A DNA stretch of 53,483 bases from Eubacterium_U album (lineage in GTDB: Bacteria > Bacillota > Clostridia > Lachnospirales > Lachnospiraceae). Shown one piece after another: positions 53,313-53,483 of this stretch. Made by a program: the position numbers and the translations under genes. Positions within the stretch are counted from its first letter, which is position 1; each line of letters begins with the position of its first letter. The stretch lies in assembly GCF_025336545.1 (NCBI RefSeq), contig NZ_JAODBU010000001.1:1-53483 (forward strand). Direction: 5' to 3'. Under the pieces are notes generated by a model that was not told the origin of the DNA, ran no database searches, and saw only the letters and a list, made by a program, of their open reading frames with translations.

Positions 53313-53483
53313 TTTTGTTATACACATGGCTCCGCCATTTATAACCACCTCAAATCCGCTTTGCTTCTTTTCGGTGATTATACATTTGCCAAACACTTTC
53401 TGATGCTTGAGTTTTGTTATACACATGGCTCCGCCATTTATAACCACCTCAAATCCGCTTCGCTTCTTTTCGGTGATTATACA
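53313..53483. repeat. 99-bp tandem repeat with palindromic units (REP/BIME-like)
   Basis: Copy 1 covers 53313-53411 and copy 2 begins at 53412 and is cut by the window end after 72 nt. Over those 72 nt they differ at one base (T to C in the CGCTTTGCTTC stretch). Each copy contains a hairpin: GTTATA, ATGGC, TCC, GCCAT, TATAAC, in that order. No ORF or spacer-like variation is present. The number of copies beyond the window is unknown. Confidence 0.85.

Larger units (their letters stand above)
53149..53483. other. Region upstream of leuB: promoter plus tandem repeats
   Basis: Nearest leuB is a promoter and a leader of about 65 nt. Beyond 53312 are tandem palindromic repeats that run off the window. 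No gene is seen in between. Confidence 0.6.

Noticed and set aside
53313..53483. Possible CRISPR array
   Set aside because: The two copies are about 99 bp long and contiguous, with no spacer of different sequence between them and no cas genes.

Overview
The window reads as chromosomal DNA of a low-GC (by eye about one third G+C) anaerobic Firmicute, most likely a Lachnospiraceae-type Clostridium relative. The evidence is the strong AGGAGG ribosome sites, the one-step meso-diaminopimelate dehydrogenase, the NifU-like/GGGtGRT gene pair, the DUF6062- and DUF5721-like proteins, the Lys-rich bacterial Ig-like surface protein and the HrcA/CIRCE heat-shock control. No phage genes, transposase, rRNA or CRISPR array were seen. 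The genus cannot be fixed from the sequence alone.

Layout. 1-8.9 kb (minus strand): start of an off-window gene whose ribosome site lies inside a hairpin, an aldose-epimerase-like protein, murF, ddl, recG and a two-component system. 9.0-12.8 kb: a decayed surface-protein gene, groES-groEL behind a CIRCE operator, and an OGG1-type DNA glycosylase. 13.1-19.6 kb: an acidic repeat protein, ddh, a LOG-family protein, a broken VOC gene, a two-CxxC protein, glnS and a small unknown gene. 20.0-24.6 kb: a 1023-residue fusion of a glutamine-kinase/PEP-synthase-like enzyme with a class I amidotransferase-like hydrolase, preceded by an LCP-family wall-polymer ligase. 24.9-28.4 kb (plus strand): a MITE-like foldback element, then dpaA-dpaB and an asparagine-synthetase homologue whose glutaminase site is destroyed. 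28.5-31.1 kb: a beta-helix protein fragment and a large Ig-like surface protein. 31.4-39.9 kb: a K+/H+ antiporter, the GGGtGRT/NifU-like pair with a LysR regulator, asd, two small membrane proteins, tRNA-Thr(CGU), a truncated SPFH gene and a DUF5721 gene. 40.0-46.2 kb: htpG with its own CIRCE, a dihydrouridine synthase, argH and an MscS channel. 46.4-53.2 kb: a five-gene leuB-ilvD-ilvB-serC-serA operon. The right edge is a 99-bp tandem palindromic repeat.

How the genes work together. Much of the window is amino-acid and wall-precursor supply: asd and ddh (lysine/DAP), ddl and murF (D-Ala-D-Ala and its addition to the precursor), argH, serA/serC, and ilv/leu. Heat-shock control by HrcA appears to cover both groESL and htpG. 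Two modules look most worth follow-up. The first is dpaA-dpaB plus a glutaminase-dead AsnB, which suggests dipicolinate (or a relative) is made and then possibly amidated or conjugated. The second is the glutamine-kinase/hydrolase fusion beside an LCP protein, whose domains match two steps of the Campylobacter phosphoramidate pathway. Several gene remnants (VOC, SPFH, beta-helix, Ig-like, possibly VIT) show ongoing gene decay at operon boundaries.
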